Shown: in pieces, positions 38,978-49,025 of the stretch
How the letters are laid out: every line of letters begins with the position of its first letter
Position numbering within the stretch: the first letter of the stretch is position 1
Origin: Herbiconiux sp. VKM Ac-1786
GTDB taxonomy: Bacteria > Actinomycetota > Actinomycetes > Actinomycetales > Microbacteriaceae
DNA: 64,000 nt
Reading direction: 5' to 3'
NCBI RefSeq assembly: GCF_015350805.1
Contig: NZ_JADKSG010000001.1
Span: forward strand, 1 to 64,000
Position numbers and translations under genes: made by a program
The notes under the pieces: generated by a model
Database searches by the model: none
The model's input: the letters and a program-made list of their open reading frames with translations, nothing else
What the model was told of the DNA's origin: nothing

Positions 38978-41935
38978 CTACTCCCTGCCGGTCAGTCCCC
39001 AGGCGTCCTCATCGGACGAGTCCGCCTCGACCTCAGGGTACTGGGAGAGCGCGTCACCCACCGCATCCGAGCCGTAGCGGTCGTGCTCGGGAGCCGGAGC
39101 GGAAACAGCAGAGGCAGAAGCAGACGCGGCCCCAGACCCAGCCCCAGCCCCAGCCGAGGCAGAAGAAGCCGCCGCCCCGGCCGACGACCCGCCGCGGATC
39201 ATCGACAGCACCTCCGGCAGCTGCTCGGCCGTGACCAGCACGTCCCGCGCCTTCGACCCCTCCGACGGCCCGACGATCTCGCGCGACTCCAGCAGGTCCA
39301 TCAGCCGGCCCGCCTTGGCGAACCCGACCTTGAGCTTGCGCTGCAGCATCGAGGTGGAGCCGAACTGCGTGTTGACGACCAGCTCGGCCGCCGCGAGCAG
39401 CAGCTCGAGGTCGTCGCCGATGTCGGCGTCGATCTGCTTCTTCTCGGCCGTGACCGCGACGTCGTCGCGGTACTCCGGTCGCGCCTGACGGGTGACGTGC
39501 TCGACGACCTTGGCGATCTCGGGCTCGCTCACCCAGGCGCCCTGCACGCGGATGGACTTCGACGAGCCCATCGGCAGGAACAGGGCGTCGCCCTGGCCGA
39601 TCAGCTTGTCGGCGCCCGGCTGGTCGAGGATGACGCGGGAGTCGGTGACGCTGGTGACCGCGAAGGCGAGGCGCGAGGGCACGTTCGCCTTGATCAGACC
39701 GGTGACGACGTCGACCGAGGGCCGCTGGGTGGCGAGCACCAGGTGGATGCCCGAGGCGCGGGCCAGCTGGGTGATGCGCACGATCGAGTCCTCGACGTCG
39801 CGCGGGGCGACCATCATCAGGTCGGCGAGCTCGTCGACCACGACGAGGAGGTAGGGGTAGGGCTTCAGCACCCGCTGCGAGGCGGGCGGCAGCTGGATCT
39901 CGTCGTTGATCACGGCGCGGTTGAAGTCGTCGATGTGCCGGAAGCCGAAGCTCTCCAGGTCGTCGTACCGCATGTCCATCTCCTTCACCACCCACGACAG
40001 CGCCTCGGCCGCCTTCTTGGGGTTGGTGATGATGGGGGTGATCAGGTGCGGCACGCCCTGGTAGGCGGTGAGCTCCACCCGCTTCGGGTCGATCAGCACC
40101 ATGCGCACCTCGCTGGGCTTCGCGCGCATGAGCACCGAGGTGACCATCGAGTTGATGAAGCTCGACTTGCCCGAGCCGGTGGAGCCGGCCACCAGGAGGT
40201 GGGGCATCTTGGCGAGGTTCGCGAGCACGAACTTGCCCTCGACGTCCTTGCCGACGCCGATGGTCATCGGGTGCGGGTCGTTCATCGCCTTCTGCGACCG
40301 CAGCACGTCGCCGAGCGACACGGTCTCCCGGTCGGTGTTGGGGATCTCGATGCCGATGGCGCTGCGCCCCGGGATGGGCGACAGGATGCGCACCTCGTTC
40401 GACGCGACCGCGTACGAGAGGTTCTTCGACAGCGCCGTGACGCGTTCGACCTTGACGCCCGGGCCGAGCTCGATCTCGTAGCGGGTGACGGTGGGGCCCC
40501 GCGAGAAGCCGGTGACCGTGGCGTCGACCGAGAACTGCTTCAGCACGTCGGTGATGGCGCGCACGATGTCGTCGTTCACGGCCGAACGGGCCTTCGAGGG
40601 CTCTCCCACCGAGAGGTTCGCGACCGAGGGCAGGCGGTAGTTCGCGGGGTCGGACGCGGGCGCCGGGGCCGGCATGCCGTCGACGGCGCCCGTTCCGGAG
40701 AGGTCGAGCGGAGCATCCGGAATCGGCGTCGCGAACGCGGGCAGCCCCTCGGTGGACTCGTCGTCGAGGAGGCCCGTGGTCTGCAGCCGACCGGGCAGGA
40801 TCTCGCCCGTGACGCGCTTGATGGCCTGCTCGGCGGCCTCCATGTCGTGCAGCAGGCCCGAGCCGAAGCTCTCGGTGCTGTCGAGGTCGGTGGGATGCAC
40901 GACCTCGGCCGGGCTCTCGAACGGCCCCTCGGGCGCGGGGGTGCGGTCTTCGATGCGGGGCTGCAGCGGCGGGGCCGAGGACTCGGGGTCTTCTTCGCGG
41001 CCGCTGGAGTTGCGCCGCCACCAGGGCAGGGCGCCCGACTCTTCCGGCGTGGCCTCGAGATCGAGCATGTTGGGGTCATCGGACTCGGCCGAGCGGTTGC
41101 GACGCCCGCGCTTGGCGGCGACGGGGGCGGTCTCGTCGGACCCGGAACCCGAGCCGGAGACGGCGGACGCACCGGAGGGATCCGACTCCTCGGCCGCCCC
41201 GAAGAGGTAGGCGTACAGCTCGCGCAGACGCCGCCCGATGCGGTTCGGCGGCGTCTTGGTGATGATGAACAGCGACAGCGCGAGCAGCACGATCAACACG
41301 GCGGCCGAGCCGGCCGGGGTGATCAGCGCGGCGAGCGGGGCCGCGGCGATCCAGCCGATGACACCGCCGGCCAGGGCCAGCACGTCCATGCCCTGCGAGG
41401 GGTCGGGGGCCTGGCTGAAGATGTGGCAGAGGCCGGAGACCGTGACGAGGAAGACACTCAGGCCGATGCCGATGCGCCCGTTGTCGTGCACGGAGCTCGG
41501 ATGCCGGAACAGCCAGATGGCGAGCAGCATCAGGATGACGGGCAGGGCGTAGGAGACGCGGCCGAACAGTCCGCCGAAGGTCCACGCGTTGATGGCGACG
41601 GCCACCGCGTTGGAGGCGAGGAACCACTCGGTGATCGCACCCGCGACCGCGAGCACGAAGAACAGGAAGGGGAGGCCGTCGCGGCGCTCCTCCTTCGCCA
41701 GCGTCTCGTGGCCGAAGGCGCGCGCGGCGCCGCCCGTGACATGGGCGAGGCCGAGCCAGAGCTTGACGAGCGGGTTGGGACCCTGCTCCTCCTGGATGAC
41801 CGGATACTTCACGGTCTTCTGGGCGGCGGTGCGGGCGGGCGCCTTGCGGGGCGTCGCGGCCGACGCTGCCGTGCCTCGCGTCGAGCGCGGGGTGGACGCC
41901 GGCTTGCGGGGCGTCGACTTACTGCTGGTGGCCAT
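38978..41935 (-). CDS. ftsK: DNA translocase FtsK/SpoIIIE
   Basis: Septal membrane DNA pump. The 985-residue product has N-terminal membrane helices (about 55-250), a variable acidic/Pro linker (250-450), the alpha/beta motor with Walker [11 protein letters not shown] (about 585) and Walker [13 protein letters not shown], and the gamma DNA-reading domain (about 840-905, [28 protein letters not shown]). Unlike most FtsK proteins, about 75 Ala/Ser/Gly-rich residues follow the gamma domain. It starts 80 bases after rnj, separated by a strong hairpin, and runs into pgsA. Confidence 0.95.
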   Translation of the reverse strand: MATSSKSTPRKPASTPRSTRGTAASAATPRKAPARTAAQKTVKYPVIQEEQGPNPLVKLWLGLAHVTGGAARAFGHETLAKEERRDGLPFLFFVLAVAGAITEWFLASNAVAVAINAWTFGGLFGRVSYALPVILMLLAIWLFRHPSSVHDNGRIGIGLSVFLVTVSGLCHIFSQAPDPSQGMDVLALAGGVIGWIAAAPLAALITPAGSAAVLIVLLALSLFIITKTPPNRIGRRLRELYAYLFGAAEESDPSGASAVSGSGSGSDETAPVAAKRGRRNRSAESDDPNMLDLEATPEESGALPWWRRNSSGREEDPESSAPPLQPRIEDRTPAPEGPFESPAEVVHPTDLDSTESFGSGLLHDMEAAEQAIKRVTGEILPGRLQTTGLLDDESTEGLPAFATPIPDAPLDLSGTGAVDGMPAPAPASDPANYRLPSVANLSVGEPSKARSAVNDDIVRAITDVLKQFSVDATVTGFSRGPTVTRYEIELGPGVKVERVTALSKNLSYAVASNEVRILSPIPGRSAIGIEIPNTDRETVSLGDVLRSQKAMNDPHPMTIGVGKDVEGKFVLANLAKMPHLLVAGSTGSGKSSFINSMVTSVLMRAKPSEVRMVLIDPKRVELTAYQGVPHLITPIITNPKKAAEALSWVVKEMDMRYDDLESFGFRHIDDFNRAVINDEIQLPPASQRVLKPYPYLLVVVDELADLMMVAPRDVEDSIVRITQLARASGIHLVLATQRPSVDVVTGLIKANVPSRLAFAVTSVTDSRVILDQPGADKLIGQGDALFLPMGSSKSIRVQGAWVSEPEIAKVVEHVTRQARPEYRDDVAVTAEKKQIDADIGDDLELLLAAAELVVNTQFGSTSMLQRKLKVGFAKAGRLMDLLESREIVGPSEGSKARDVLVTAEQLPEVLSMIRGGSSAGAAASSASAGAGAGSGAASASASAVSAPAPEHDRYGSDAVGDALSQYPEVEADSSDEDAWGLTGRE
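39083..39180 (-). repeat. low-complexity tract in the 3' end of ftsK
   Basis: Plus-strand GCAGAAGCAGA and CCAGCCCCAGCCC runs encode an Ala/Ser/Gly stretch between the gamma domain and the C-terminal [19 protein letters not shown]-like tail. Reading frame is preserved. It is likely a disordered spacer. Confidence 0.55.
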
Positions 41936-41946
41936 GGTTTCACGCT

Positions 41947-41986
41947 ACCCGCGGCCGGTGACAGCAGACCGTCACCGACCGCGGGT
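41947..41986 (-). terminator. 16-bp hairpin between rnj and ftsK
   Basis: ACCCGCGGTCGGTGAC pairs with GTCACCGGCCGCGGGT around an eight-base loop, with a single U-G pair in the minus-strand RNA; on the plus strand that pair would be C-A. It lies 29 bases past the rnj stop and 12 bases before the ftsK ATG. There is no T-run. It may terminate, or process, the rnj transcript. Confidence 0.7.
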
Positions 41987-42015
41987 GTTGGGAAATCGGG
42001 CCCTCGAACGGGCGG

Positions 42016-43692
42016 TTACGCCTCGATGACGACCGGCACGATCATCGGCCGGCGGCGGAACGAGGCGCTGACCCAGCGGCCCACGACGCGGCGCACGACC
42101 TGCTGCAGGGCGTGGGTGTCGCGCGTGCCGTTCTGGGCGGCCTCGGCCAGCGCGGCGCTGACCTTGGGCTTCAGGGCGTCGAAGACCTTGTCGTCCTCGG
42201 CGAAGCCCTTGGCGTGGATCTCGGGGCCCGAGACGACCTTGCCGGTCTGGGCCTCGACCACGACGATGATCGAGATGAAGCCCTCCTCGCCCAGGATGCG
42301 CCGGTCTTTCAGGTCGGCGTCGGTGATCTCGCCGACCGTCGAGCCGTCGACGTAGACGAAGCCGAGGTCGTACTGGCCGACCACCTTCGCGACGCCGTTC
42401 TTCAGGTCGATGACCGTGCCGTCCTCACCGATGAAGGTGTTCTCGGCCGGCACGCCGGTCTCGATCGCCAGTTTCTGGTTCGCCACCAGGTGGCGGTACT
42501 CGCCGTGCACCGGCAGCACGTTCTTCGGCTTCAGGATGTTGTAGCAGTAGAGCAGCTCGCCCGCGGCCGCGTGGCCCGAGACGTGCACCTTGGCGTTGGC
42601 CTTGTGCACGACGTTGGCGCCGAGCTTGGTGAGGCCGTTGATGATGCGGTAGACCGCGTTCTCGTTGCCGGGGATGAGGCTCGACGCGAGGATGACGGTG
42701 TCGCCCTCGCCCACCTCGATCTGGTGCTCGAGGTTGACCATGCGCGAGAGCACGGCCATCGGCTCGCCCTGCGACCCGGTCGACATGTAGACGATCTTGT
42801 CGTCGGGGATGTCGCCGGCCTTCTTGAAGTCGACCAGCACGTTGTCGGGCACCTTGAGGTAGCCGAGCTCGGCGGCGATGGTCATGTTGCGCACCATCGA
42901 GCGGCCGAGCAGCGCCACGCGGCGGCCGTTCGCGGCGGCGGCGTCGAGCACCTGCTGCACGCGGTGCACATGGCTGGAGAAGCTGGCCACGATCACGCGA
43001 CGGGGCGCGCGCTCGATGATCGACTCGAGCACCGGCCCGATGTCGCGCTCGGTGGGCGTGAAGCCCGGCACGTCGGCGTTGGTGGAGTCGGGCAGGAACA
43101 GGTCGACACCCTCCTCGCCCAGGCGGGCGAAGGCGCGGAGGTCGGTGAGGCGGCCGTCGAGCGGCAGCTGGTCCATCTTGAAGTCGCCGGTGTGCAGCAC
43201 GAGGCCGGCCGGGGTCTTGATGGCCACCGCGAGGGCGTCGGGGATGGAGTGGTTGACCGCGACGAACTCGCACTCGAACGGGCCGAGGTTCTCGACCTGG
43301 CCCTCCGCCACGTCGAGCGTGTACGGCTTGATGCGGTGCTCCTTGAGCTTCGCCTCGACGAGCGCGAGCGTCAGCGCCGAGCCGATCAGCGGGATGTCCT
43401 CCCTGAGCTTCAGGAGGTAGGGCACGGCGCCGATGTGGTCCTCGTGGCCGTGCGTGAGCACGATGCCGACGATGTCGCGGAGGCGCTCGCGCACGACGCT
43501 GAAGTCGGGCAGGATCAGGTCGACGCCGGGCTGGTGCTCCTCGGGGAAGAGCACGCCGCAGTCGACGACGAGCAGCTTGCCGCCGAACTCGTAGACCGTC
43601 ATGTTGCGGCCGATCTCGCCGAGGCCGCCCACGGGGGTGACGCGCAGGGTTCCGGCCTCGAGGGGCGGAGGAGTGATGATGGGGCTCTGCAT
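42016..43692 (-). CDS. rnj: ribonuclease J
   Basis: Metallo-beta-lactamase-fold RNase for rRNA maturation and mRNA decay. The 558-residue product has THGHEDHIGAVP (HGHEDH at 81-86) for two zinc ions, HTGDFKMDQLP, SDSTNADVPGFTPTE, the beta-CASP region and VSGHAAAGELLYCYNILKPKNVLPVHGEYRHL. AGGAGG lies four bases before the ATG. It follows dapA after 70 bases, the order seen in mycobacteria. Confidence 0.96.
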   Translation of the reverse strand: MQSPIITPPPLEAGTLRVTPVGGLGEIGRNMTVYEFGGKLLVVDCGVLFPEEHQPGVDLILPDFSVVRERLRDIVGIVLTHGHEDHIGAVPYLLKLREDIPLIGSALTLALVEAKLKEHRIKPYTLDVAEGQVENLGPFECEFVAVNHSIPDALAVAIKTPAGLVLHTGDFKMDQLPLDGRLTDLRAFARLGEEGVDLFLPDSTNADVPGFTPTERDIGPVLESIIERAPRRVIVASFSSHVHRVQQVLDAAAANGRRVALLGRSMVRNMTIAAELGYLKVPDNVLVDFKKAGDIPDDKIVYMSTGSQGEPMAVLSRMVNLEHQIEVGEGDTVILASSLIPGNENAVYRIINGLTKLGANVVHKANAKVHVSGHAAAGELLYCYNILKPKNVLPVHGEYRHLVANQKLAIETGVPAENTFIGEDGTVIDLKNGVAKVVGQYDLGFVYVDGSTVGEITDADLKDRRILGEEGFISIIVVVEAQTGKVVSGPEIHAKGFAEDDKVFDALKPKVSAALAEAAQNGTRDTHALQQVVRRVVGRWVSASFRRRPMIVPVVIEA

Positions 43693-43722
43693 GGGCCCTC
43701 CTAGTTCTTCTTCTGATGCAGG

Positions 43723-43772
43723 TGCGCGCGTCGAGCGCGCGCTGTGGCTGATGGCACCCGCCTCAGCGGGTG
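43723..43772 (-). terminator. two short hairpins after dapA
   Basis: CACCCGC/GCGGGTG with a CTCA loop (43755-43772) contains the dapA stop codon in its loop, and GCGCGCG/CGCGCGC (43723-43741) follows in the dapA-rnj gap. The pair could end some dapA transcripts before rnj. There is no T-run. Confidence 0.45.
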
Positions 43773-44740
43773 GTGCCCGCCACCTTGGGCAGCGCTCCGC
43801 CGGCGGCCGCGTTGCGGTCGGGGCGGAAGTTGCCGAGGTCGAGTCCGGGGATGTCGCGCACGAGATCGATCTCGCTCTCGATCTGCGCGGCCTCCCATTC
43901 CTCGGGCCCCACGAGGGGCAGGCGGACGCGCGGGCTGGCGATGCGGCCGAGCCCGTGCAGGATGTACTTGGCGGCGACCGTGCCGGGCACGTGCGTCATG
44001 ACGGCGCGCACGAGCGGCTCGAGCGCCTGGTGGGCGGTGGTGGCCGTGGCGAGGTCGCCCGCGTTCACGGCGTCGACGATCACCCGGTAGGGCGCCGGCG
44101 CGATGTTCGCGGTGACCCCGATCAGGCCGGCGGCGCCGATCGCCATGTGCGGCAGCACGTTGGCGTCGTCGCCCGAGAAGTAGAGCAGGCTCGTCTGGTT
44201 CAGCACCCGGCTGACCTCGCTGAAGTCGCCCTTGGCGTCTTTGACGGCGAGGATGTTCGGGTGCTTCGACAGTCGGAGGATGGTGTCGTACTTGATCGGA
44301 ACCCCGGTGCGACCCGGGATGTCGTACAGGATGACCGGCAGGTCGGTGGCGTCGGCGATCATGCGGAAGTGCGTGAGGATGCCGGCCTGGGTGGGCTTGT
44401 TGTAGTACGGCGTGACGACGAGGTTGCCGTCGGCGCCCGCCTTCTCGCTCTGCCGGGCGAGCTGCATCGCGTGCGCGGTCTCGTTCGAGCCGCCGCCCGT
44501 GATGATCTTCGCGCGACCGGCCGCGACCGACTTGCCGACCTCGACGAGTCGGATCTTCTCGGGGTCGGTCAGCGTCGACGTCTCGCCCGTGGTGCCCGAG
44601 ACGACGATGCCGTCGGCCCCGCCCACGATGAGGTCGTCGATGAGCTTCTCGACACCGGGCCAGTCGACCTCGCCGTCGGCGGTGAACGGGGTGACCATGG
44701 CGACCAGCACCTGGCCGAACGGGTTCGAAGCGTATGACAC
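43763..44740 (-). CDS. dapA: 4-hydroxy-tetrahydrodipicolinate synthase
   Basis: First enzyme of the lysine/diaminopimelate branch. The GTG at 44740 gives 325 residues beginning SYASNPFGQVLVAMVTPF. The Schiff-base lysine is in AVKDAKGDFSEV, the catalytic tyrosine in VVTPYYNKPTQAG, and the threonine pair in SGTTGETSTL. No ribosome-binding site is visible; a TACCCT -10 (44752-44747) ends six bases before the GTG, so the mRNA may be leaderless. era lies 59 bases upstream. Confidence 0.95.
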   Translation of the reverse strand: MSYASNPFGQVLVAMVTPFTADGEVDWPGVEKLIDDLIVGGADGIVVSGTTGETSTLTDPEKIRLVEVGKSVAAGRAKIITGGGSNETAHAMQLARQSEKAGADGNLVVTPYYNKPTQAGILTHFRMIADATDLPVILYDIPGRTGVPIKYDTILRLSKHPNILAVKDAKGDFSEVSRVLNQTSLLYFSGDDANVLPHMAIGAAGLIGVTANIAPAPYRVIVDAVNAGDLATATTAHQALEPLVRAVMTHVPGTVAAKYILHGLGRIASPRVRLPLVGPEEWEAAQIESEIDLVRDIPGLDLGNFRPDRNAAAGGALPKVAGTTR

Positions 44741-44799
44741 GTCTACAGGGTAGCGGTTCGTGATGCCACGGCGATCAGGCCGGTCATCCGGATGCCCGC

Positions 44800-45714
44800 T
44801 CAGAAGCCGAGCCGGCCGAGCAGCTTCGGGTCGCGCTGCCAGTCCTTCGCGACCTTCACCCGGATGTTGAGGTACACCTGGCTGTCGAGCAGCGGCTCGA
44901 TCTCGGCCCGGGCACGCGCCCCGACCTCGCCGAGCCGGGCGCCCTTCGGCCCGATGATGATGCCCTTCTGGCTGTCTCGCTCGACGAAGAGGTTGGCGTA
45001 GATCTCGACCAGCTCCTTGTCGTCGCGCTGGCGCATGTCGTCGATCGTCACCGCGATCGAGTGCGGCAGCTCGTCGCGCACGCCCTCGAGCGCCGCCTCG
45101 CGGATGAGCTCGGCGACCCGGCTCTCGATGCCCTCGTCGGTGTACTGGTCGTCGGGGTAGAGCCGCTCCGAGCGGGGCAGCAGACGGATGAGCTCGCTGG
45201 TCAGCACGTCGAGCTGGATGCGGCTGGTCGCCGACACGGGGATCACCGTCTCCCAGTCGCGGAGCTCGGAGACGGCGAGCAGCTGCTCCCCCACCTGCTG
45301 CTTCGAGGCGGAGTCGATCTTCGTGACGATCGCGACCTTCTTGGCCTTGGGGTACTGGTCGAGCTGCTCGTTGATGAAGCGGTCGCCGGGGCCGAGCTTC
45401 TCGTCGGCCGGCAGGCAGAAGCCGATCACGTCGACGTCGCCGAGGGTGGACTGGACGAGCGAGTTGAGCCGCTCGCCGAGCAGGGTGCGCGGCCGGTGCA
45501 TGCCGGGGGTGTCGACGAGGATCAGCTGGCCGGCCGGGTCGTGCACGATGCCGCGGATGGTCTGCCTGGTGGTCTGCGGCTTGGGGCTCGTGATGGCCAC
45601 CTTCTCGCCGACCAGCGCGTTCGTGAGGGTCGACTTGCCCACGTTCGGGCGGCCGACGAAGGTCACGAAGCCCGCCCGGAAGTCGTCGGGGCCGGGGGTG
45701 CCGGTGTCGGTCAT
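44800..45714 (-). CDS. era: GTPase Era
   Basis: Binds 16S rRNA near its 3' end during 30S maturation. The 304-residue product has G1 GRPNVGKSTLTNALVG, G3 DTPGMHRP, G4 TKIDS and a C-terminal KH domain with IGPKGARLGEVG. The ATG overlaps the stop of the CNNM gene (ATGA). The ybeY-CNNM-era order ties several rRNA-processing genes together. Confidence 0.97.
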   Translation of the reverse strand: MTDTGTPGPDDFRAGFVTFVGRPNVGKSTLTNALVGEKVAITSPKPQTTRQTIRGIVHDPAGQLILVDTPGMHRPRTLLGERLNSLVQSTLGDVDVIGFCLPADEKLGPGDRFINEQLDQYPKAKKVAIVTKIDSASKQQVGEQLLAVSELRDWETVIPVSATSRIQLDVLTSELIRLLPRSERLYPDDQYTDEGIESRVAELIREAALEGVRDELPHSIAVTIDDMRQRDDKELVEIYANLFVERDSQKGIIIGPKGARLGEVGARARAEIEPLLDSQVYLNIRVKVAKDWQRDPKLLGRLGF

Positions 45715-47045
45715 GCGTTCTCCTTGCTGGGGGCGGTGCCGGCGGCGACGTCGTCGGCGGGCTCCTGACCATTGTCGGGGTCGGCGGGCTCGGCGCGGTG
45801 CACGAGCACCGTGACGACCCGCTTCCGCCGGCCGTCGATGCGGTCGGCGGTGAGCACGAGGCCGAGCGCCTCGGCGGTGGAGCCCGCCTCGGGCAGGCGG
45901 CCGAGGGCCTTGGTGAGCAGGCCGCCGACGGAGTCGACGTCGTCGTCGTCGAGCTCGAGGTCGAACAGCTCGCCGAGCTCGTCGACCGGCAGCCGGGCGC
46001 TGACCCGGAAGCCCGCGTCGTCGTCGAGCGGCTCGATCTCGACCACGTCGCGGTCGTACTCGTCGGAGATGTCGCCGACGAGCTCCTCGATCAGGTCTTC
46101 GAGGGTGACGAGCCCGGCGATGCCGCCGTACTCGTCGACGACCATGGCGAGGTGGTTCGACTCGGTCTGCATCTGCCGCAGGGTGTCGTCGACCTTCTTC
46201 GACTCGGGGATGAACAGGGGCTGCCGGGCGAGCTCGCGCACCGGCATGGTGTCGACGAGCGTGGGCCGCTCGTAGCTGACGCGCGCGACGTCGCGGAGGT
46301 GCAGCACGCCCGCGATCTCGTCGACATCGTCGTCGACCACGACGGGGATGCGCGACACGCCCTTGCTCAGGAACAGGCCGAGCCCGTGCCCCACCGTGGC
46401 GTCGTCGTCGATCGTGACCATGTCGGTGCGCGGGATCATCACCTCGCGCACGACGGTGTCGTTGAACTCGAGGATGGAGTGGATGAGCTCCCGGTCGTCC
46501 TCCTCCAGCACGTCGAGCTCGGTGGCCTCGTCGACCATGCTGAGCAGCTGCTCCTCGGAGGCGAAGCCGGCCGAGCGGGCGCGGGCCGGGGTGACGCGGT
46601 CGCCGATCGTGACGAGCAGGTTCGCGATGGGCCCGAGGAAGACCCGCACGATGTGCACCGCCACGGCGCCGTAGCGCACGACGACCCGCGGATGCACGCG
46701 CCCGACACTGCGCGGACTCGAGCCCACGAGCACGAACGACACCACGATCATCACGACCGCCGAGACGACGAGCGCGATCCAGAGCTCGTCGATGGTGAAG
46801 GCGAACGAGATGGTGACGAGCACCGCCGCGGTCGTCTCGAAGACGACCCGCGCGAAATTCGCGGCGTTCAGGTGCGCGCCCACGTCGTTCGCGATGGCGC
46901 GCAGCGACCGCTTGGCCCGGTAGCGCTCGGCGAGGTCGAGCATGTCGCCGCGTGACAGCGACGTCATCGCCGAGTCGACCGCTGCGAACAGACCGCCCAG
47001 GGCGACCAGCACCACGGCGGCGAGGAGGAAGACGACGATCGTCAT
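45711..47045 (-). CDS. CNNM/CorC-family membrane protein with CBS domains
   Basis: The 444-residue protein has a DUF21/CNNM membrane domain (first helix VVFLLAAVVLVALGGLFAAVDSAM, further helices to about 165), two CBS domains (VMIPRTDMVTIDDD; LFIPESKKVDDTLRQMQ...AMVVDEYGGIAGLVTLEDLIEELVG) and a CorC/HlyC C-terminal domain. The family is implicated in magnesium or cobalt export, and older hemolysin names are misleading. Its ATG shares one base with the ybeY stop (TAATG). Confidence 0.93.
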   Translation of the reverse strand: MTIVVFLLAAVVLVALGGLFAAVDSAMTSLSRGDMLDLAERYRAKRSLRAIANDVGAHLNAANFARVVFETTAAVLVTISFAFTIDELWIALVVSAVVMIVVSFVLVGSSPRSVGRVHPRVVVRYGAVAVHIVRVFLGPIANLLVTIGDRVTPARARSAGFASEEQLLSMVDEATELDVLEEDDRELIHSILEFNDTVVREVMIPRTDMVTIDDDATVGHGLGLFLSKGVSRIPVVVDDDVDEIAGVLHLRDVARVSYERPTLVDTMPVRELARQPLFIPESKKVDDTLRQMQTESNHLAMVVDEYGGIAGLVTLEDLIEELVGDISDEYDRDVVEIEPLDDDAGFRVSARLPVDELGELFDLELDDDDVDSVGGLLTKALGRLPEAGSTAEALGLVLTADRIDGRRKRVVTVLVHRAEPADPDNGQEPADDVAAGTAPSKENA

Positions 47046-47509
47046 TACCGGCGGCGGCGCTCGCTCATCGCGTAGCCGACCAGGATGTCGCGCTGGATGC
47101 CGAACATCTCGCGCTCCTCCTCGGCGTCGGCGTGGTCGAAGCCGAGCAGGTGCAGCATGCCGTGGGTGGTCAGCAGAAGCAGCTCCTCGAGCGTGGAGTG
47201 CCCGGCGGTCTGCGCCTGCGACTCGGCGACCTGCGGGCAGAGCACGACGTCGCCGAGGAGCCCCGCGGGGGTCGGCATGTCTTCGGTGCCCGGGCGCAGC
47301 TCGTCCATGGGGAAGCTCAGCACGTCGGTGGGGCCGGGCTCGTCCATCCACTGCACGTGCAGCTGCTCCATCGCCGCCTCGTCGACGAGCACGATGGCGA
47401 GCTCGGCGTCGGGGTGGACGTGCAGGAAGTCGAGCGCGAACGTCGCCAGCCGCAGCAGCGCCGTCTCGTCGACCTCGACCGACGACTCGTTGTTGACCTC
47501 TATCGACAC
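47045..47509 (-). CDS. ybeY: endoribonuclease YbeY
   Basis: Zinc metalloenzyme needed for 16S 3'-end maturation and ribosome quality control. The 154-residue product has the zinc motif HGMLHLLGFDH (HxxxHxxGxDH) near residue 117, and MDEPGPTDVLSFPMDE with GDVVLCPQVAE earlier. It starts seven bases after phoH stops. The start codon is an ATG. Confidence 0.96.
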   Translation of the reverse strand: MSIEVNNESSVEVDETALLRLATFALDFLHVHPDAELAIVLVDEAAMEQLHVQWMDEPGPTDVLSFPMDELRPGTEDMPTPAGLLGDVVLCPQVAESQAQTAGHSTLEELLLLTTHGMLHLLGFDHADAEEEREMFGIQRDILVGYAMSERRRR

Positions 47510-47516
47510 GGGGTGT

Positions 47517-48584
47517 CTACCGCTTTCCCTTGGTGTAGCGGCGATCGCTCTCGCTGCTGAAGTCGTGCCCCTGCTGGCGGGCCAGCTGCACCTGGTCGTA
47601 CTCGGTGTAGGCGTCGACGATCTGGCCCACGAGGGTGTGCCGCACCACGTCGGCGCTCGTCAGGAGCGCGAAGTGGATGTCGTCGATGCGGTCGAGGATG
47701 CGGCTGACGACCTGGAGGCCCGAGGTGCCGTTGGGCAGGTCGACCTGGGTGATGTCGCCCGTGACCACCATCTTCGAGCCGAAGCCGAGCCGGGTGAGGA
47801 ACATCTTCATCTGCTCCGGCGTGGTGTTCTGCGCCTCGTCGAGCACGATGAAGGAGTTGTTCAGCGTACGACCGCGCATGTAGGCCAGCGGCGCCACCTC
47901 GATGGTGCCGGCCGCGAGCAGCTTCGGCACGATCTCCGGATCCATCATCTCGTTCAGCGCGTCGTAGAGCGGCCGGAGGTAGGGGTCGATCTTGTCGGTG
48001 AGCGTGCCGGGCAGGTAGCCGAGCCGCTCCCCCGCCTCGACGGCCGGGCGCGTCAGGATGATGCGCTCGACCTCCTTGCGCTGCAGCGCCTGCACGGCCT
48101 TCGCCATGGCAAGGTAGGTCTTGCCGGTGCCGGCGGGGCCGATGCCGAAGACGATGGTGTTCTCGTCGATCGCGTCGACGTACTCCTTCTGACCCAAGGT
48201 CTTCGGGCGCACGCTCTTGCCGCGGGCCGTGACGATGGCCTGGCTGAGCAGCTCGGCCGGGCTGGAGCCCCGGTCGTTCTCGAGGATGCGCGCCGACGAC
48301 GACACCTCGGTGGGCGTGAGCTCGTGACCGTTGCGCACCATCTGCAGCAGCTCCTCGACGAGGCGGCGGGCGGCGTCGACCTGGTCGGCCGGGCCGGTGA
48401 TCGTGATGTCGTTGCCGCGCACCAACACGGAGACCTCGGGGAAGCGGCGCTCGACGGTGGTGAGCAGCCGGTCTTGAGGGCCGAGCAGGCGCACCATCTC
48501 GATGCCGTCGACGTGCAGCTTCGCCTCGTCGCGCGGGGACTGCTCGTCGCGGGGGGACTGGGGGGTGGGTTCGGTGGGAGCCAA
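47517..48584 (-). CDS. phoH: PhoH-family ATPase
   Basis: The 355-residue product has a KH-like N-terminal region (KLHVDGIEMVRLLGPQDRLLTTVERRFPEVSVLVRGN) and a PhoH ATPase domain with Walker A GPAGTGKTYLA (about 147) and IVLDEAQNTTPEQMKMFLTRLG. RNA-related roles are proposed for the family. The TTG start (48584) follows AAAGAG and the hit stop. A 10-bp direct duplication in the first codons encodes QSPRDEQSPRDE. Confidence 0.93.
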   Translation of the reverse strand: MAPTEPTPQSPRDEQSPRDEAKLHVDGIEMVRLLGPQDRLLTTVERRFPEVSVLVRGNDITITGPADQVDAARRLVEELLQMVRNGHELTPTEVSSSARILENDRGSSPAELLSQAIVTARGKSVRPKTLGQKEYVDAIDENTIVFGIGPAGTGKTYLAMAKAVQALQRKEVERIILTRPAVEAGERLGYLPGTLTDKIDPYLRPLYDALNEMMDPEIVPKLLAAGTIEVAPLAYMRGRTLNNSFIVLDEAQNTTPEQMKMFLTRLGFGSKMVVTGDITQVDLPNGTSGLQVVSRILDRIDDIHFALLTSADVVRHTLVGQIVDAYTEYDQVQLARQQGHDFSSESDRRYTKGKR

Positions 48585-48585
48585 A

Positions 48586-48930
48586 TTACTCTTTCAGCCC
48601 GCCCGCGAGAACATGGGCGTGCACGTGGAAGACGGTCTGACCGGCGTTCTCGCCGGTGTTGAAGATGAGACGGAACTCGCCGTCGGCGCGCTCCTCGGCG
48701 ATCGAGCGGGCCGTGTCGACGACCTCGGCCAAAAGGCCCGGATCGCCCGCGGCGAGCTCGACCACGTCACGGTACCGCTCGGTCTTCGGCACCACGAGCA
48801 CATGCACGGGGGCCTTGGGCGCGATGTCCTCGAAGGCGATGACGCGGTCGGTCTCGCGCACGATCGTGGCCGGGATCTCGCGGGCCACGATGCGCGAGAA
48901 GATCGAGGGGGACTCGGATTCGCTGGACAT
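48586..48930 (-). CDS. HIT-family nucleotide hydrolase
   Basis: The 114-residue product has the histidine-triad active site HVHAHV near its C-terminus and IFSRIVAREIPATIVRETDRVIAFEDIAPKAPVHVLVVPK before it, as in HinT. It would split nucleotide phosphoramidates. The stop is one base from the phoH start. It follows rsmE after 95 bases. Confidence 0.95.
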   Translation of the reverse strand: MSSESESPSIFSRIVAREIPATIVRETDRVIAFEDIAPKAPVHVLVVPKTERYRDVVELAAGDPGLLAEVVDTARSIAEERADGEFRLIFNTGENAGQTVFHVHAHVLAGGLKE

Positions 48931-49025
48931 GACTCCATCTTAGGTTCGACCGCCGACACCGAGGAGGGGCCGATCGGCGCGGATCCGCCGGTTTCGCTAC
49001 CAGCGTCGAGCCGTCGGGACCCGCG

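Noticed and set aside
38771-42355. Plus-strand open frame of 1194 codons opposite pgsA and ftsK
   Set aside because: Runs across two well-supported minus-strand genes and has no recognisable domain; caused by codon bias in GC-rich DNA.
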